Source: Pseudanabaena frigida (GTDB lineage Bacteria > Cyanobacteriota > Cyanobacteriia > Pseudanabaenales > Pseudanabaenaceae). Taken from it: a stretch of DNA of 64,000 nt. The stretch covers positions 62,001 to 126,000 of the forward strand of contig QBML01000011.1 of the NCBI GenBank assembly GCA_003242085.1, written 5' to 3'. Positions 8,292-17,164 of the stretch are shown here, piece after piece. A program made the translations under genes and the position numbers. The notes beneath the pieces were generated by a model that saw only the letters and a list, made by a program, of their open reading frames with translations, had not been told where the DNA came from and ran no database searches. Each line of letters opens with the position of its first letter. Position 1 is the stretch's first letter.

Positions 8292-10454
8292 TTAGAAAAC
8301 TAACATTTCGCGAATTAGCCATCTGTTATCTTTTTTCACCAAATCATATTCAACTGTATAGTTAGAATCCTCTTTTGAGGCTCCGCGATCTAGCTCGCCA
8401 TTGTTAAAGAAATTGCGTGACTCTGAAATTTTCGCAACTACCTTAGCTTTACTATCACCGTCAGGAATAACTTTATCAACTTCACTAGATTTTATTTGAT
8501 ACTGCAAATAGGAGTTGCCAGCTTTAAGATCCTTTGCCCTTCCTTTCCAATCACTCAATGCAGGCTCATCTAAAATTTCTTCTAAGAGATTATCTTCGTA
8601 GGTTTTGCCGAGTGCCTTTGACTTAGTTGACTGCCATGTTTCAATCACTTTAGTAGCAGTCTCTTTATTTAAGGGGCCAGCTTGAGCAGTTGCTACAGAG
8701 CTAGTTGTAACTTTAGTTGCTTCTATCAAGGAGGCGATCGGCTTCTCTAAAGGCACAAATGCCTCCGAGCGTGAAGAACCAATTAACGATCGAAAAGCCC
8801 AGACAACTAGCCATAGAGATGCACCAATTGAGGCGATCGCTACAGCGATTACAATTACTAAACGACCTAAATTAAATTTGCGTTTTGGCTGTGATGAATG
8901 AACTGGCGTATGAGCATGTCGTTTGACTTCTTTAACAGCTTCATTAATACCCTTTGCGGAAGTTCTTGTAGGTGGAACATTGCTGGGGCGGCGAGATTTT
9001 GGCAAATCTCGTGAAGCATTGATATTGCTACTGGACTGAGAATAGGAGGATGGACGTTCGAGAACTGGAACTGTAGAGCGCTGAAACCGATTTGGGGTCT
9101 CAGGTGCATAGGTAGACAGTCTCGGTTCGTTGCTGGCGCTGTTTTCAAAATCGCCCTTAACTGGTGAAAAATCGTCTAGAGATGTACTCAAACCTAAGCG
9201 ATCGCCACCTACAGGTGAAGTCCAGTCTGATGACAGCGAACCAGTATTGGGGAGCTCTTCTAAATACGATTGCACTTGCTCATCGGCAAAGTAATCCTTG
9301 AGAGATACGATTTGACTCATCAGATCGCGAAAATGTGGGTATACCTCTTCTTGCAACCAACGTTCGCTATAGAGACATAATCCTGGGAGCAAATCAGGTG
9401 CACCTTCAGAATTTTGACGAATGAATGCTATCTGATCTTCTTCAGAACTATTATCGATCGCCGCACTTGCTTCTTCGGTTTGTCCCAACAATAGAGCACA
9501 GACGGCTTTTTCCAGATAAATATCTTGCTTCGCACTGAGCTTAACCAGCAATCCCTTAGCACGACGAATCAGCGCAGGTTGGCGCTGCGAAAAACCACGG
9601 GCAATTAAAGCGTATACGGCTAAATAAGTAGCAACTGAAGATGGTCGCCGCGCTTCTTCTTCAAACAAAGTTTGCTGCTCGATCGCGGTCATATAGCTAC
9701 GCAATTGCTGAATAAATCGCAAAAAGTCGTCAATACCGAGGCTGGAATAGTCATTACCCGAGCCATCAATGCCGCGCCGCGCATCGAGCATTTCTTGCAA
9801 AAGTGCCATGCCTTTGCGATGCTCGTTGGTATGATTGTCAGGAGATGCTAACAATTCCAGAATGCGATAGGGACGGAGGCGAAATAGATCGGCTTGAATT
9901 TCACTGCGAATGCTGAGAAACAAACCTTCACGTAGTAGGATTTCTTGGGCTGATTCTAAAGCCGAGGCTGCCGATTCATATTGTCCTTGTTTCCAATATT
10001 CGCGACCAATATCTAGGAAGGATAGAGATACCGAGAGCAGTAGATCGGGATCGTGGGGCGAGATTCTTGCCGACTGGTGCTCGGCTTCTTCGGGGTCGTA
10101 ATAGGGTTTGGCTAGGGATAGAACTTTCTCGGATTCGCCGAGCTCGTACAAAATCAGTAATAGCCCTGCAAAGTCTTTTTCGTCAGCTTCAATTTGGGCA
10201 GGTAATGTGGCAACTGGGCGATCGCTAACTGGCTCATCCAAGTTACTAGCGGCAGTTGCAACACTAGGACGCTCGCGTTCAACTAAAATTTCATAAGCCT
10301 TATCGATAATCCGCTTGCGAGAGGCGATCGCTGCATCAGAATATTCGCGCCTTGGCATAGAGAGCAGGCGATCGCGATGGGCTTGATGTATCTTTTCTGG
10401 CACTGACAGATGTGTCAGACCAAGAATGCGGTAACAGTCTAGGGGAACTCTCAC
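8292..10454 (-). CDS. ftn2: Cell division protein Ftn2/ZipN (ARC6 homologue)
   Basis: The cyanobacterial divisome organiser tethers FtsZ at the inner membrane and is the ancestor of plant ARC6. The 720-residue protein starts with a degenerate J-like domain (MRVPLDCYRILGL, HRDRLLSMPRREYSDAAIASRK at about 1-70). An alpha-helical repeat region follows (about 90-390), then a Ser/Pro-rich linker, one TM helix (LVIVIAVAIASIGASLWLVVWAF, about 530-552), and a C-terminal ARC6-like IMS/DUF4101 domain that includes WLIREMLVF. Length and order match the family. It converges with recA and uses GTG/ATG-poor context; the ATG at 10454 begins the conserved MRVPLDCYRILG block. Confidence 0.95.
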   Translation of the reverse strand: MRVPLDCYRILGLTHLSVPEKIHQAHRDRLLSMPRREYSDAAIASRKRIIDKAYEILVERERPSVATAASNLDEPVSDRPVATLPAQIEADEKDFAGLLLILYELGESEKVLSLAKPYYDPEEAEHQSARISPHDPDLLLSVSLSFLDIGREYWKQGQYESAASALESAQEILLREGLFLSIRSEIQADLFRLRPYRILELLASPDNHTNEHRKGMALLQEMLDARRGIDGSGNDYSSLGIDDFLRFIQQLRSYMTAIEQQTLFEEEARRPSSVATYLAVYALIARGFSQRQPALIRRAKGLLVKLSAKQDIYLEKAVCALLLGQTEEASAAIDNSSEEDQIAFIRQNSEGAPDLLPGLCLYSERWLQEEVYPHFRDLMSQIVSLKDYFADEQVQSYLEELPNTGSLSSDWTSPVGGDRLGLSTSLDDFSPVKGDFENSASNEPRLSTYAPETPNRFQRSTVPVLERPSSYSQSSSNINASRDLPKSRRPSNVPPTRTSAKGINEAVKEVKRHAHTPVHSSQPKRKFNLGRLVIVIAVAIASIGASLWLVVWAFRSLIGSSRSEAFVPLEKPIASLIEATKVTTSSVATAQAGPLNKETATKVIETWQSTKSKALGKTYEDNLLEEILDEPALSDWKGRAKDLKAGNSYLQYQIKSSEVDKVIPDGDSKAKVVAKISESRNFFNNGELDRGASKEDSNYTVEYDLVKKDNRWLIREMLVF

Positions 10455-10754
10455 TTTGCTTTTCTACCCAAAACTTCAATTGGAAATGCCGATCTGAACG
10501 CCGATAATGCCAACCTGTTTGCCTCTCAAAAAAGATGCTCCGTACCTAAAGTACAAATCTTTGCTTCAATGTACCTAAAAATTTGAGCACATTGAACGCC
10601 CGAATTATACACTAAGATAATTAACTTGGTGAGAATACCTAAATAAAACCAATAAATTTTATTTATAAAAGTTTTTTATAGCCTTCATCTTAGTTAATCA
10701 AATATCTTAGATGCAATGCTTTGCAGGACTTCTAAACATTTAGATTTTATATTT
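10455..10754. other. Promoter-side gap of ftn2
   Basis: This 300-bp AT-rich stretch upstream of ftn2 must hold its promoter. No operator, RNA gene or hairpin of note was seen before the repeat element at 10755. Confidence 0.3.
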
Positions 10755-10834
10755 TATAGCAATGCAAGGTTGGCTTAGGACATATACCCAAATAAATGAA
10801 GACGACGCGAAGCGCCGCCTTCATTTATTTGGGT
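10755..10834. mobile_element. MITE-like element with variable-stem hairpin
   Basis: The left end TATAGCAATGCAAGGTTGGCTTAGGACA is followed by the hairpin ACCCAAATAAATGAAG...CTTCATTTATTTGGGT (10786-10834). The right terminal repeat is missing or decayed. It lies just after the 3' end of the TetR-recombinase gene and could also stop its transcript. Confidence 0.6.
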
Positions 10835-10869
10835 ATTGCAATAAATAAACCGATCTGGCGATCGCATTA

Positions 10870-12123
10870 CTAAGAATCAAGAGCGATCGCTTTATCAATT
10901 GCTAGTTTCTCATTTAGGCGTATTTGATAAGCATGTAACTCTTTAGGTTTGATGCCGCTAATAATGCAAAAACTATCAGCATCAATCCCACGGGCTAACA
11001 TTTCAATACACCATGTATGTCGAGCTTGGTTGATCGTTAGCGGAGAACCATCGAGATTGCGATAGGGCTGTGTCCAGCGTTCCCAAATTTGCTCGATCTC
11101 TTCTAAAGATAGTGGTTTGCAATCGCCGCTGACGAACATAGTCTCAATATCGTCATTTTTTCGATCTTTCAGATCGTTCTTCAGATCGTTTTTGCGATTT
11201 TTGAGATAGACACTGAGAGGATTATTGGTTGCTGAGCCATAGCGATGACCGAGAATTTTTTGATTGATCGGCACCGATCTTGTATTACCAGTAGCGTCTT
11301 TAGTGCTTAAAATTCCGTGATTTGACTGAATTTGATAATCTTTTAAGCGTAGTCGTGTAATATCGATTGCTGAAATCCCTGCCCCAAATAGTAAATAAGC
11401 GATCGCATAGTCCTTGGCACCACATTTTTTTGCTTGCAAAAGAATTTCGCGAACAGTCTCCGCAGGGATATCGATAATTGGTTGGGCTTGAGTCAGCGGA
11501 CTAACATCTTGGACAAACATATCAACGAGAGTACTTATAAACTCATCGCGATCGCTCCAGATCGCTTGGACATCACTTGTTAAGGTGATCACGGCATAGC
11601 CCAAGATGCACGTATTTAACAAGTTAGCCAATTTGATGGGTGGCAAAGAATATTGCAATCGCGAATTTACCAACACATCATGGATCGCTGTCGCGATTGT
11701 TTGATTGACTTGATTAATTCCTTGGGCAAGCGCTTGACGGCTTTCTAGCGGATATTGTCCCGCTTCGCCAACCAGCGATCGCATCAATTCAGGGACACTT
11801 TCGAGTGCCCGTAAAGAACTCTGGATGTAATATTTCAGAAATCTGCGTAGATCGCTCTGGGTAGACATATCAGACACCATGAATGACTCTCCCACTTGAG
11901 CCAACACCAAATATTTTTGCAGACATTCCTGCAATACCGCTAACAATAAACCATGTTTATTGCCAAAATGTCGAAATAATGTTACTTCATTGACCTGTGC
12001 GAAGTCCGCAATTTGGCGTGTGGTTGTCTCGGTGATTCCTTTGCTAGCAAACAACTCTAGGGCTGTGTTGACAATACGCTGACGAGTAGGAATTCGAGAT
12101 ACAGACATGAGAGCATGTACCAT
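10870..12123 (-). CDS. TetR-family regulator fused to a degenerate tyrosine-recombinase domain
   Basis: The track uses a TTG at 12138 that lies inside a probable operator; ATG at 12123 (417 aa) or 12108 is preferred. Residues about 10-60 form a TetR DNA-binding domain (RQRIVNTALELFASKGITETT, then VNEVTLFRHFGNKHGLL), followed by a helical ligand/dimer region to about 210. Residues about 220-410 resemble the catalytic core of a tyrosine recombinase: AYLLFGAGISAIDITRLRL, SPLTINQARHTWCIEMLARG and SGIKPKELHAYQI. Arg I is replaced (AGIS for TGLR), the box II His is Asn, the LGH-type His is lost, while ARHTW Arg and a Tyr remain. It is probably inactive as a recombinase. It is divergent from desC with operators between. 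Confidence 0.8.
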   Translation of the reverse strand: MVHALMSVSRIPTRQRIVNTALELFASKGITETTTRQIADFAQVNEVTLFRHFGNKHGLLLAVLQECLQKYLVLAQVGESFMVSDMSTQSDLRRFLKYYIQSSLRALESVPELMRSLVGEAGQYPLESRQALAQGINQVNQTIATAIHDVLVNSRLQYSLPPIKLANLLNTCILGYAVITLTSDVQAIWSDRDEFISTLVDMFVQDVSPLTQAQPIIDIPAETVREILLQAKKCGAKDYAIAYLLFGAGISAIDITRLRLKDYQIQSNHGILSTKDATGNTRSVPINQKILGHRYGSATNNPLSVYLKNRKNDLKNDLKDRKNDDIETMFVSGDCKPLSLEEIEQIWERWTQPYRNLDGSPLTINQARHTWCIEMLARGIDADSFCIISGIKPKELHAYQIRLNEKLAIDKAIALDS

Positions 12124-12133
12124 TGAGATGATT

Positions 12134-12150
12134 TGCAAGTGCTACTTGCA
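12134..12150. promoter_or_regulatory. TetR-type operator O1 between the TetR fusion and desC
   Basis: TGCAAGT-GCT-ACTTGCA is a perfect 7-bp palindrome with a 3-nt centre, directly upstream of the proposed TetR start at 12123. A second copy lies 51 bp away before desC. The position is classic for autoregulation by a divergently encoded TetR protein. Confidence 0.7.
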
Positions 12151-12184
12151 TTATTGCTTAAAAAACAGTTAGACTTAACATAAC

Positions 12185-12201
12185 TGTAAGTGATACTTGC
12201 A
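12185..12201. promoter_or_regulatory. TetR-type operator O2 upstream of desC
   Basis: TGTAAGT-GAT-ACTTGCA matches O1 at 15 of 17 positions and keeps the same arm length and spacer. It starts 47 bp upstream of the desC ATG at 12232, and the DNA between O1 and O2 is AT-rich and promoter-like. Confidence 0.65.
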
Positions 12202-12231
12202 TCTCCTCACCACCCCTTAAGTTGTTATTTC

Positions 12232-13098
12232 ATGACCGCCACTACTGAAGCCATCTCAAAAGAAAAAAATCTGAACTGGACAAATGTTGCCTTCTTCAGT
12301 GCTTTTCATCTCGCTGCCCTCGCTGCGCCTTTTTACTTCTCATGGCAAGCTGTAATTCTTACAGTTTTCTTGCATTGGTTATTTGGCAGTATTGGCATCA
12401 CCTTAGGATATCACCGATTACTCAGCCATCGTAGCTTTCAAGTGCCTCAGTGGTTGGAATACATTATTGCCACAATTGGTGCCTTAGCCCTGCAAGGTGG
12501 TCCAGTATTTTGGGTGGGCGGACATCGTCAGCATCACGGTTTTACAGAAGATAATCAGAAAGATCCCTACTCGGCAAACAAGGGTTTTTGGTGGAGCCAC
12601 ATGATGTGGATCATGTACTCTAAGCCCGAGCATTTTCAGCGCTCCAACTACTGTAAGTTTGCACCCGATCTTGCCAACGATCCTTACTACAAGTTTTTAG
12701 ATGTTTACTTCCTACTATTGCAAGTGCCACTCGCAATATTACTTTATGTAATTGGCGAAACTGCATTCTCTGGTCTGGGGATGTCTTTCTTGGTTTACGG
12801 TATGGCAGTTCGCTCCGTAGCTCTTTGGCATAGTACTTGGTTGATTAACTCGGCTTGCCACAAATGGGGTTACAAGAATTTTGCTGAGACTCCCGATCAT
12901 TCTACAAACCTTTGGTGGGCAGCAATTTTGACCTATGGTGAAGGCTGGCACAACAATCACCACGCTTTTCCGAAGTCGGCACGTTCTGGCTTGAAATGGT
13001 GGGAAATCGATCCAACTTGGGGAGTGATCAATTTACTTCAGTCTCTTGGCTTAGCAAAGAAGGTTTACTTGGCTGAACCTTGGCAGCCCAGCAAGTAA
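12232..13098 (+). CDS. desC: Acyl-lipid/acyl-CoA delta-9-type fatty acid desaturase
   Basis: This membrane di-iron desaturase puts the first double bond into saturated acyl chains, setting membrane fluidity. The track start is a GTG within operator O2; the ATG at 12232 (MTATTEAIS, 288 aa) is preferred. All three histidine boxes are present: HRLLSH (about residue 65), GGHRQHH (about 98-104) and EGWHNNHHAFP (about 236-246). Hydrophobic helices flank them. Length is typical of cyanobacterial DesC. Control by the divergent TetR fusion is inferred from the shared operators. A strong hairpin follows the stop. Confidence 0.92.
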   Translation: MTATTEAISKEKNLNWTNVAFFSAFHLAALAAPFYFSWQAVILTVFLHWLFGSIGITLGYHRLLSHRSFQVPQWLEYIIATIGALALQGGPVFWVGGHRQHHGFTEDNQKDPYSANKGFWWSHMMWIMYSKPEHFQRSNYCKFAPDLANDPYYKFLDVYFLLLQVPLAILLYVIGETAFSGLGMSFLVYGMAVRSVALWHSTWLINSACHKWGYKNFAETPDHSTNLWWAAILTYGEGWHNNHHAFPKSARSGLKWWEIDPTWGVINLLQSLGLAKKVYLAEPWQPSK

Positions 13099-13102
13099 GC
13101 GA

Positions 13103-13147
13103 TCGAAAAAGAAAAAAGGGCGCTTTGCGCCCTTTTTTCTTTTTCGA
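13103..13147. terminator. Intrinsic terminator after desC
   Basis: TCGAAAAAGAAAAAAGGGCGC-ttt-GCGCCCTTTTTTCTTTTTCGA is a perfect 21-bp stem with a T-rich 3' arm, starting 5 nt after the desC stop. Confidence 0.85.
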
Positions 13148-13216
13148 TTATGTGTAGCAAAAATGGATACATTGACGGGATCGGCAATGTGTCAGCCTGT
13201 CTGGATAGATTAGTAA

Positions 13217-13714
13217 ATGCGGGAAATCAAGCATATGGATAATCGCCACATTCGCTTTAGCGATCGCCACGAAGAAGTCGATTTAGAACAGTTGCAAGGA
13301 TTATTGCGAATTGGGGCATTTTGGGCAAAGGATCGAACCTTGGCAGGATTAGCGATCGCCATTTCTAACTCCAAACCAGTTGTGACTGTGTGGGATGGCG
13401 ATCGATTGATTGGACATGCACGCGCTACTAGTGATGGCATTTACCGAGCCACAATCTGGGATGTCGTGATCGATCCAGACTATCGAGGCGCAGGTTTAGG
13501 TCGGAAGTTAGTACAAACAGTACTAGCCCATCCCAATGTTTGCGATGTCGAACGCGTTTATTTAATGACTACTCACCAGCAAAAGTTTTACGAACAGATT
13601 GGCTTTGAGCAAAATTCTTCAAACACATTAATTTTATTCAATAGTGAATTTAATCGCGATCGCCAACTTAAGACTTCTGAGCTCACTCAATCAACAATTC
13701 CCTCATCAAATTAG
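13217..13714 (+). CDS. GNAT-family N-acetyltransferase
   Basis: The 165-residue protein has one GNAT domain. Motif A is clear: VVIDPDYRGAGLGRKLVQTVL (about residues 83-103), with the R/Q-x-x-G-x-G/A acetyl-CoA loop. The tail YLMTTHQQKFYEQIGFEQ is typical motif B. The N-terminal pattern resembles the Ycf52/plastid NSI-like acetyltransferases of cyanobacteria and plants, but I cannot settle the substrate. The ATG at 13217 and a second Met at residue 7 are both possible starts. It stands alone between desC and phoU. Confidence 0.8.
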   Translation: MREIKHMDNRHIRFSDRHEEVDLEQLQGLLRIGAFWAKDRTLAGLAIAISNSKPVVTVWDGDRLIGHARATSDGIYRATIWDVVIDPDYRGAGLGRKLVQTVLAHPNVCDVERVYLMTTHQQKFYEQIGFEQNSSNTLILFNSEFNRDRQLKTSELTQSTIPSSN

Positions 13715-13925
13715 AGATTAAAACCAAGCTAGAATTGACTGTATTCCAATATCCTTCTTTTTTCTTCTGGTTTTTAAATTTTTTAAATATTGAGAAAGTG
13801 ATTATGAGATGCTGACAATAGTATTTGGAAATACTTTCAAACACTTAAACATATGTAAATATGTACGATAAGTAAGTGAAATATATATTTCTTTCTCTCT
13901 ATCCAATTTTGTTTGGTGGGAGTCC

Positions 13926-14597
13926 ATGGTAGAAACATCATATCAAGGTCAAAAACGCACAAGAAGCGATTTTGAGCGCCAACTGCACCGCCTAGAGCAA
14001 GACTCTCTGAGAATGGGGGCTCTTGTTGAAAACTCATTTCTCCTAGCTCATGCAGCTCTATTTGAAAGAGACCTTGAGTCAGCTACTCGTATTGATGCCC
14101 AAGACAGACAAGTCGATCTGATTTATCGCCAAATTGAAATGGATTGCATTAACTTAATCGCCTTACAATCTCCTGTTGCTCGCGATCTCAGATTATTAAG
14201 TGCGTTGATGCAATTAATTCGTGATATTGAAAGAATTGGCGACTATGCCGAAAATCTTGGGGAAATTGCTATTAAACTTTTCCCGTATCCCCCATCACCT
14301 TATCTTGGTGAATTACAGGTTATGTCTAATCGTTGTCGAGCCATGCTTGCTATGAGCTTAGAAGCGCTAGCTAATCTTGACGAAAATATTGGCTTACAAA
14401 TCAAAGCTAAAGATGATGCAGTGGACGATGATTACAAACAGATCTATAAATTACTGACTTCACAACGTCTATTTGGTGAAGCAATGGAGCCTGTAATGCT
14501 TATGGTATTGGCAATTCATCATTTGGAGCGTATGGCAGATCACGCAACTAATGTTGGTTTACGAGTTGCCTATATTGTTACTGGTAAGCTTGGCTAA
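13926..14597 (+). CDS. phoU: Phosphate signalling protein PhoU
   Basis: PhoU represses the Pho regulon together with the Pst transporter and the sensor kinase. The 223-residue, all-helical protein has two homologous halves of the PhoU domain. Family features include LRMGALVENSF at the start, RDLRLLSALMQLIRDIERIGDYAENLGEIA (metal-binding E/DxxxD) and the second repeat HHLERMADHATNVGLRVAY. Length and order are normal. No pst or phoR/B genes are nearby, so it is an orphan in this window. The ATG at 13926 has GGTGGGAG a few bases upstream. Confidence 0.95.
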   Translation: MVETSYQGQKRTRSDFERQLHRLEQDSLRMGALVENSFLLAHAALFERDLESATRIDAQDRQVDLIYRQIEMDCINLIALQSPVARDLRLLSALMQLIRDIERIGDYAENLGEIAIKLFPYPPSPYLGELQVMSNRCRAMLAMSLEALANLDENIGLQIKAKDDAVDDDYKQIYKLLTSQRLFGEAMEPVMLMVLAIHHLERMADHATNVGLRVAYIVTGKLG

Positions 14598-14600
14598 GCA

Positions 14601-14716
14601 TAGCAACGCAAGAGATAGCTAGGACAAATCAAACCCCAAATAAATAGAGGCGGCGCTTTGCGCCGCCTCTATTTATTTGGGGTTTATGTTCTAAGCAAAA
14701 CTTGCATTGCTATATA
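14601..14716. mobile_element. Complete MITE-like element with inverted ends
   Basis: The left end is TAGCAACGCAAGAGATAGC and the right end TTGCATTGCTATA at 14702-14714. The centre is a 24-bp perfect stem AAACCCCAAATAAATAGAGGCGGCGC with a ttt loop (14631-14685). The element begins 4 nt after phoU and may act as its terminator. Confidence 0.7.
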
Positions 14717-14827
14717 GTTTTAAAAATAATCTGGGCTTAAGTAATCGTATAGCGCTATAGCAGGGTAATCTAAGGTAAGTGCTTTAAAGCACATTGGAAT
14801 TTATGTGGGAAAGTTTTAAGGATTGAA

Positions 14828-15661
14828 ATGAAGTCATATTTGGCGGCTGCCGTACAAATGACCAGTGTCTCGGATGTAGACAAAAATCTTGCTCAAGCAG
14901 AAGATTTGATCCAACTGGCAGTGAATCGAGGTGCAGAATTAGTTTGTCTACCTGAAAACTTTTCGTTTTTAGGCGACGAGAGTGAAAAGACAAAACTTTC
15001 TACGGAAATTTCAGAAAAGAGCGAAAAATTCCTGATCAAGATTGCTCAACGCTATCAAATTCTGTTACTCGGAGGTGGTTTTCCTGTACCAGTACCTACT
15101 CCCAGTAATTCATCGGCAATCAAGATGTATAACACAGCTTTGTTGATTGGCCGTGAAGGTGAAGAGCTAGCTCGCTACCAAAAAATGCATCTATTTGATG
15201 TAAATCTTCCCGATGGTAATACCTATCACGAGTCGGCAACCATTTTGGCAGGATCAGAGGCTCCACCTGTATACCATTCTGAAAAGTATGGAAATTTAGG
15301 CTTGTCAGTTTGCTATGACGTAAGATTCCCTGAGTTATATCGGCATTTGTCCCAAAATGGCGCAAATGTTTTGTTTGTTCCCGCAGCCTTTACCGCCTTT
15401 ACAGGTAAAGATCATTGGCAAGTTTTACTGCAAGCTAGAGCGATTGAAAATACTAGCTATGTGATCGCGCCTGCCCAAGTAGGAATGCATACACCGCGCC
15501 GTCAGTCCCATGGTCATGCCATGATCGTCGATCCTTGGGGGATTGTCCTCGCTGATGCAGGCGATCGCACAGGCGTGGCGATCGCTGAAATCCAACCATC
15601 ACGCATCGATCAAATTCGCCGCCAGATGCCTTGTCTGCAACATCGCACTTTTTCTTGCTAA
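14828..15661 (+). CDS. Carbon-nitrogen hydrolase (Nit1/deaminated-glutathione-amidase-like)
   Basis: This nitrilase-superfamily amidohydrolase has the Glu-Lys-Cys triad: Glu in CLPENFSFLG (about residue 43), Lys in RYQKMHLFDVNLPDG (about 117) and Cys in GLSVCYDVRFPELYR (about 161). The MHLFDVN motif and the 277-aa length suit the Nit1/YafV-like branch that hydrolyses deaminated glutathione; that substrate is inferred from the family. It is distinct from the Nit1C-type nitrilase at 49.5 kb. The start ATG at 14828 precedes the conserved LAAAVQMTS block. It is followed by a strong terminator. Confidence 0.88.
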   Translation: MKSYLAAAVQMTSVSDVDKNLAQAEDLIQLAVNRGAELVCLPENFSFLGDESEKTKLSTEISEKSEKFLIKIAQRYQILLLGGGFPVPVPTPSNSSAIKMYNTALLIGREGEELARYQKMHLFDVNLPDGNTYHESATILAGSEAPPVYHSEKYGNLGLSVCYDVRFPELYRHLSQNGANVLFVPAAFTAFTGKDHWQVLLQARAIENTSYVIAPAQVGMHTPRRQSHGHAMIVDPWGIVLADAGDRTGVAIAEIQPSRIDQIRRQMPCLQHRTFSC

Positions 15662-15663
15662 AA

Positions 15664-15710
15664 CTCAAAAAGAAGAAGGGGGCGCTTAGCGTCCCCTTCT
15701 TCTTTTTGAG
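15664..15710. terminator. Terminator after the carbon-nitrogen hydrolase
   Basis: CTCAAAAAGAAGAAGGGG and its complement CCCCTTCTTCTTTTTGAG flank a short GCGC-containing loop, 3 nt after the stop codon. The 3' arm is T-rich. Confidence 0.8.
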
Positions 15711-15780
15711 CTTATAATTTGATAATCAACAGATCGCATCTTTTCTTGGTTTTTTAAGTTCCTTTCTAGCACGAGCAGTT

Positions 15781-16956
15781 ATGCAATCCTTTCCTGTGCT
15801 TGGTAATACGATACGTCCCCTCCAACATCGAGATTTGGAGTTTATCCAAAGATTTGCTTCACCTAGCGATCTTGCCCAAATTGCAGTCAGTGACCTTAGC
15901 GGTTGTCGCAGTCGTCAAAAAATTAGTTTGCATCAGTTAGCTAGTTGGTTGCCTGCTCCAGTTCAAACCCTACTCAAGCCTTACGTACGGGCCTATGTTT
16001 CTGAATTCAACGGCATCATTCAAGGTTTTATAAGAGTTTCGCCTTTTAACAACAACAGCAGCACTTGGCAGATCGATCGCGTTGTTGTCTTACCTGAAGC
16101 CCAAAATGGACAGCACAATGTCGGCACACAACTGATCCGCTATTGCTTAGAGTCCTGTTTGGAAGCGCGGACATGGGTATTACAAGTTGACATCAATCAA
16201 AAGGATACGATCGCCCTTTACCGTCAAAACGGATTTCAACCCCTTGCTCAATTTACTGACTGGGAAATTGGTACTGAGCGTCTGAATGAACTAGCTCAGC
16301 ATTCTCCAGATCTACCAAATTTAATGCCCGTCAGTAATGCTGATGCTAGCTTGCTCTATCAACTTGATACAGCCGCAATGCCTCCGCAAATTCGCCAAGT
16401 TTACGACCTGAATATCGATGATTTTCGGACAAAGACAGTTGATAAGCTCGTTAACCACGGATCGTTGCTGATCAATCATTTACAAGATGTATCAGGCTAC
16501 GTCTACGAACCACAGCGTAAAGCTGCAATTGGCTACTTTTACTTGCTATTACAGCGTCCTACGGTCAATCAGCCAGACGAAAAGCTAGTTCATCATTGTC
16601 AGCTTACAGTTCATCCTGCTTACACTTGGCTCTATCCAGAACTGACTTCACAAATTGCTCGGATTGTGATTAAACAATCTCCTGAGAAATCTCCTAATAC
16701 GATCAGTTTGCAGCTATCATCCGCAGACTACCAACCCGAACGCGAAGATTATTTAGAAGGTATTCAGGCTCACCGTCAAGGCCATTCTTTACTGATGGCA
16801 CGATCTGTATGGCACAAAATTCGCGAGACTAAGCCTGTCCTTGATGGCTTACAACTTTCGCGGATGTTGTCCAGTTTGCAACCCAATCAAAAGCCGATCC
16901 CAGGCAGAATTGAGACGCTGAATCAACATCAACATACTGATGAATCACTTCAGTAA
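15781..16956 (+). CDS. GNAT-fold acetyltransferase-like protein, 391 aa
   Basis: The N-terminal half (about 10-165) is a GNAT domain: TIRPLQHRDLEFIQRF, then VVVLPEAQNGQHNVGTQLIRYCLE with a modified acetyl-CoA loop, and IALYRQNGFQPL as the typical end. The C-terminal half (about 175-370) has no motif I recognise, though it may be a second, degenerate GNAT module. The substrate is unknown. It lies about 200 bp upstream of cphA in the same direction; an operon is possible but not shown. The ATG at 15781 gives the expected N-terminus. Confidence 0.75.
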   Translation: MQSFPVLGNTIRPLQHRDLEFIQRFASPSDLAQIAVSDLSGCRSRQKISLHQLASWLPAPVQTLLKPYVRAYVSEFNGIIQGFIRVSPFNNNSSTWQIDRVVVLPEAQNGQHNVGTQLIRYCLESCLEARTWVLQVDINQKDTIALYRQNGFQPLAQFTDWEIGTERLNELAQHSPDLPNLMPVSNADASLLYQLDTAAMPPQIRQVYDLNIDDFRTKTVDKLVNHGSLLINHLQDVSGYVYEPQRKAAIGYFYLLLQRPTVNQPDEKLVHHCQLTVHPAYTWLYPELTSQIARIVIKQSPEKSPNTISLQLSSADYQPEREDYLEGIQAHRQGHSLLMARSVWHKIRETKPVLDGLQLSRMLSSLQPNQKPIPGRIETLNQHQHTDESLQ

Positions 16957-17164
16957 TTGCTTTATATTGAGGAGCAATCCTTAGGTTTTGATTGACTGTA
17001 ATATTCAAAACCAAAAGATTGTTTTTGATAATGAGAATTGCGCTACTAAATTATGGTTAAGCAACCTAATTTTGGTTTAATTTATACAAAATCCCGATCC
17101 ACAAGATCGCTAGGATTAGATACTGGACATTTAGGCATTGGATGCACCTTTAAAAAGCTTGACT

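Noticed and set aside
10870-12123. Active integrase and hence a prophage or integrative element
   Set aside because: The recombinase-like domain has lost Arg I and two other catalytic positions and is fused to a TetR domain; no other phage genes are near.
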